Positions 15,042-15,910 of a stretch of DNA of 15,910 bases are shown here, piece after piece (the stretch's first letter is position 1; the number at the start of each line of letters is the position of its first letter). The stretch lies in NCBI GenBank assembly GCA_903919165.1, contig CAIXHJ010000023.1, positions 1-15,910 of the forward strand, written 5' to 3'. The notes below the pieces were generated by a model that did no database searches, was not told the DNA's origin, and was given only the letters and a program-made list of their open reading frames with translations. This DNA comes from an uncultured Holophagaceae bacterium. GTDB lineage: Bacteria > Acidobacteriota > Holophagae > Holophagales > Holophagaceae. A program made the translations under genes and the position numbers.

Positions 15042-15470
15042 TCAGCCCACGGTGATGGTCTGTCGGTAAGCGGCGCTAAGGGTGGCGGCGATCTCTTCAG
15101 GACTATGGCCCAGGAAATCCTGGCGTTGCATCAAGTGAACCAGCTGCCCGTCCCTCAAGATGGCGGCCTGGGGACTGGTGGGCATGGCGCCCTCGAAGTA
15201 TTCCCGCGCCTGGGCCGTGGCATCTTTCTCCACCCCGGCGAAGACGGTGACCAGGTGGTCGAAATGCAGTCCCCGGGATCGCAGCGCCTCGGTCACGCCG
15301 GGCCGGGCTCCCGCGGCGGCACAGCCGCAGACGCTGTTCACCACCAACAGGGTGGTACCGGGCTGCAGCAGGGCCTCGTCCACCTGGGCAGGAGTCATTA
15401 ACTGCCTGAAGCCGACCTGGACAAGTTCCTCGCGCATGGGGGCGACCATGGGTTCGGGGTAGTTGGACAT
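15042..15470 (-). CDS. BrxA/BrxB family bacilliredoxin (YphP/YqiW)
   Basis: A 142-residue thioredoxin-like protein. It carries the family's CXC active site as CGC (C48-G49-C50) in NSVCGCAAAGARP. Length is typical (about 140). In Firmicutes, BrxA and BrxB remove bacillithiol from cysteines on proteins after oxidative stress. Members also occur in Acidobacteria and related groups, some of which make bacillithiol. Further family blocks are MPTSPQAAILRDGQLVHLM and RQDFLGHSPEEIA. Start ATG 15470 has a full AAAGGAGG nine bases upstream, so strong translation is expected. It appears to be the first gene of the set with the CoA-transferase and DUF721 genes. Confidence 0.93.
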   Translation of the reverse strand: MSNYPEPMVAPMREELVQVGFRQLMTPAQVDEALLQPGTTLLVVNSVCGCAAAGARPGVTEALRSRGLHFDHLVTVFAGVEKDATAQAREYFEGAMPTSPQAAILRDGQLVHLMQRQDFLGHSPEEIAATLSAAYRQTITVG

Positions 15471-15479
15471 TTTTTACAA

Positions 15480-15487
15480 CCTCCTTT
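15480..15487 (-). promoter_or_regulatory. Consensus ribosome-binding site of the bacilliredoxin gene
   Basis: AAAGGAGG on the minus strand, nine bases before ATG 15470 and followed by the A-rich spacer TTGTAAAAA. It is the strongest such site in the window and fixes the start. Confidence 0.85.
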
Positions 15488-15493
15488 ATTTCA

Positions 15494-15778
15494 ATGTTTG
15501 TAATGACTATCGGAATCCAAAGTTACCTTTCAGTTACCAAAATTCTAACCGACTGTCCCACAAGATGGAACAGAGTCTCAGTTTCCTTCAAAATCGAAAT
15601 TCTTGCCAGGGCAAACGTCACCACCCTGCCAGGTAATCACTCACCGGGTCCAGATCCTCATCTGAGCCTGACAAAGCTCTGCCAACCAACCGGCCCACGA
15701 CCTCCCTATTCAGAGGCAGGCCCTTGGTTGTTAGGTTCCTGAATTACAGTCAGACTCAGGCGGAAATCAGTCCTTGAA
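15494..15778. other. Lower-GC spacer upstream of the bacilliredoxin gene
   Basis: This stretch is clearly richer in A and T than the genes to its left. An 82-codon plus-strand frame (15494-15742) has no ribosome-binding site or family pattern and is not called. It contains the AGTTACC pair described separately, and a short CCTGA/TCAGG inverted repeat at 15739-15760. It presumably includes the promoter of the bacilliredoxin gene, but no convincing -35/-10 pair is visible. Confidence 0.5.
15521..15538. repeat. Direct repeat AGTTACC, 11-bp period
   Basis: AGTTACC occurs at 15521-15527 and 15532-15538, about one helical turn apart, 51-68 bp upstream of the bacilliredoxin start. Such spacing suits two protein subunits bound on one face of the DNA, so it could be an operator or activator site. 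No known regulator is recognised. Confidence 0.35.
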
Positions 15779-15910
15779 TCAAGTCTCATCCGTCCCGTAA
15801 TTGTTTGGAGAATTGGATTGCCATGACACAACCAAAGAGACATCAATTCTTGGAGTGTCATCGTTATCTTCTTCTGCGACTTTTCTGCTCAGCATCTCGG
15901 CGCAGGCGGG
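15779..15910 (-). CDS. Possible C-terminal end of an unrecognised ORF (partial)
   Basis: A minus-strand frame is open from the window edge to TGA at 15781-15779, giving 43 residues that end SPNNYGTDET. It includes an acidic patch (VAEEDNDDTP) and a short SLVVSW strand-like segment. No family is recognised. A competing plus-strand frame from ATG 15822 looks less protein-like because it is rich in arginine. The start lies outside the window, so whether this is a gene cannot be settled here. Confidence 0.25.
   Translation of the reverse strand, partial: PACAEMLSRKVAEEDNDDTPRIDVSLVVSWQSNSPNNYGTDET

Noticed and set aside
13845..15401. Plus-strand frame of 518 codons opposite the CoA-transferase gene
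   Set aside because: No family pattern; it spans the DUF721, CoA-transferase and bacilliredoxin genes antisense.
15494..15742. Plus-strand 82-codon frame in the right-hand spacer
   Set aside because: No ribosome-binding site, no recognisable family, and it starts in the likely promoter region of the divergent bacilliredoxin gene.

Overview
This window looks like a piece of a draft, Illumina-assembled contig from a GC-rich bacterium. The gene families (OPT transporters, M13/M1/C69 peptidases, class II fructose-bisphosphatase, a bacilliredoxin) and the protein style suggest Acidobacteriota, perhaps the Holophagae (Geothrix/Holophaga type). That placement is an impression from memory, not a measured result. 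The first 82 bases are not genomic: they are a homopolymer tail plus a complete indexed Illumina P7 adapter.

Layout. 1-82 is sequencing adapter. 83-1365 is a decayed accessory patch: a duplicated segment with CGCCAAG units, a strong hairpin, the C-terminal end of a transposase, and an MntA/HepT-type toxin-antitoxin pair. Both halves of that pair carry in-frame amber codons, and hepT is also frameshifted and cut off by the transposase remnant. 1366-12986 holds eight genes, all on the minus strand with gaps of 5-88 bp or a 4-bp overlap. In transcription order they are cutA, glpX, a DUF4442 hotdog-like protein, an exported M13 endopeptidase, an exported C69 dipeptidase, a cytosolic M1 aminopeptidase of the leukotriene-A4-hydrolase type, and two tandem OPT-family transporters. 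12987-13368 is a gene-free spacer with a -10-like element and several hairpins. 13369-13445 is tRNA-Pro(CGG). 13492-15470 is a second minus-strand set: a bacilliredoxin, a class III CoA-transferase and a DUF721/DciA-like protein. 15471-15910 is visibly less GC-rich and holds the leader of the bacilliredoxin gene and possibly the end of a further minus-strand ORF.

How the genes may work together. The five genes from 1366 to 11145 make a coherent peptide-feeding module. The M13 enzyme would cut oligopeptides outside the cytoplasm, and the C69 enzyme, whose predicted N-terminal nucleophile would be exposed by signal-peptide removal, would split dipeptides there. The two OPT permeases would import peptides (or metal-ligand complexes), and the M1 enzyme would trim them in the cytosol. 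GlpX immediately upstream would suit growth on amino acids, which needs gluconeogenesis. That functional reading is inference; the family calls rest on motifs visible in the translations.

I found no CRISPR array, integrase, rRNA or clearly new defence system. The most unusual material is the decayed toxin-antitoxin/transposase patch and the peptide-feeding gene set.
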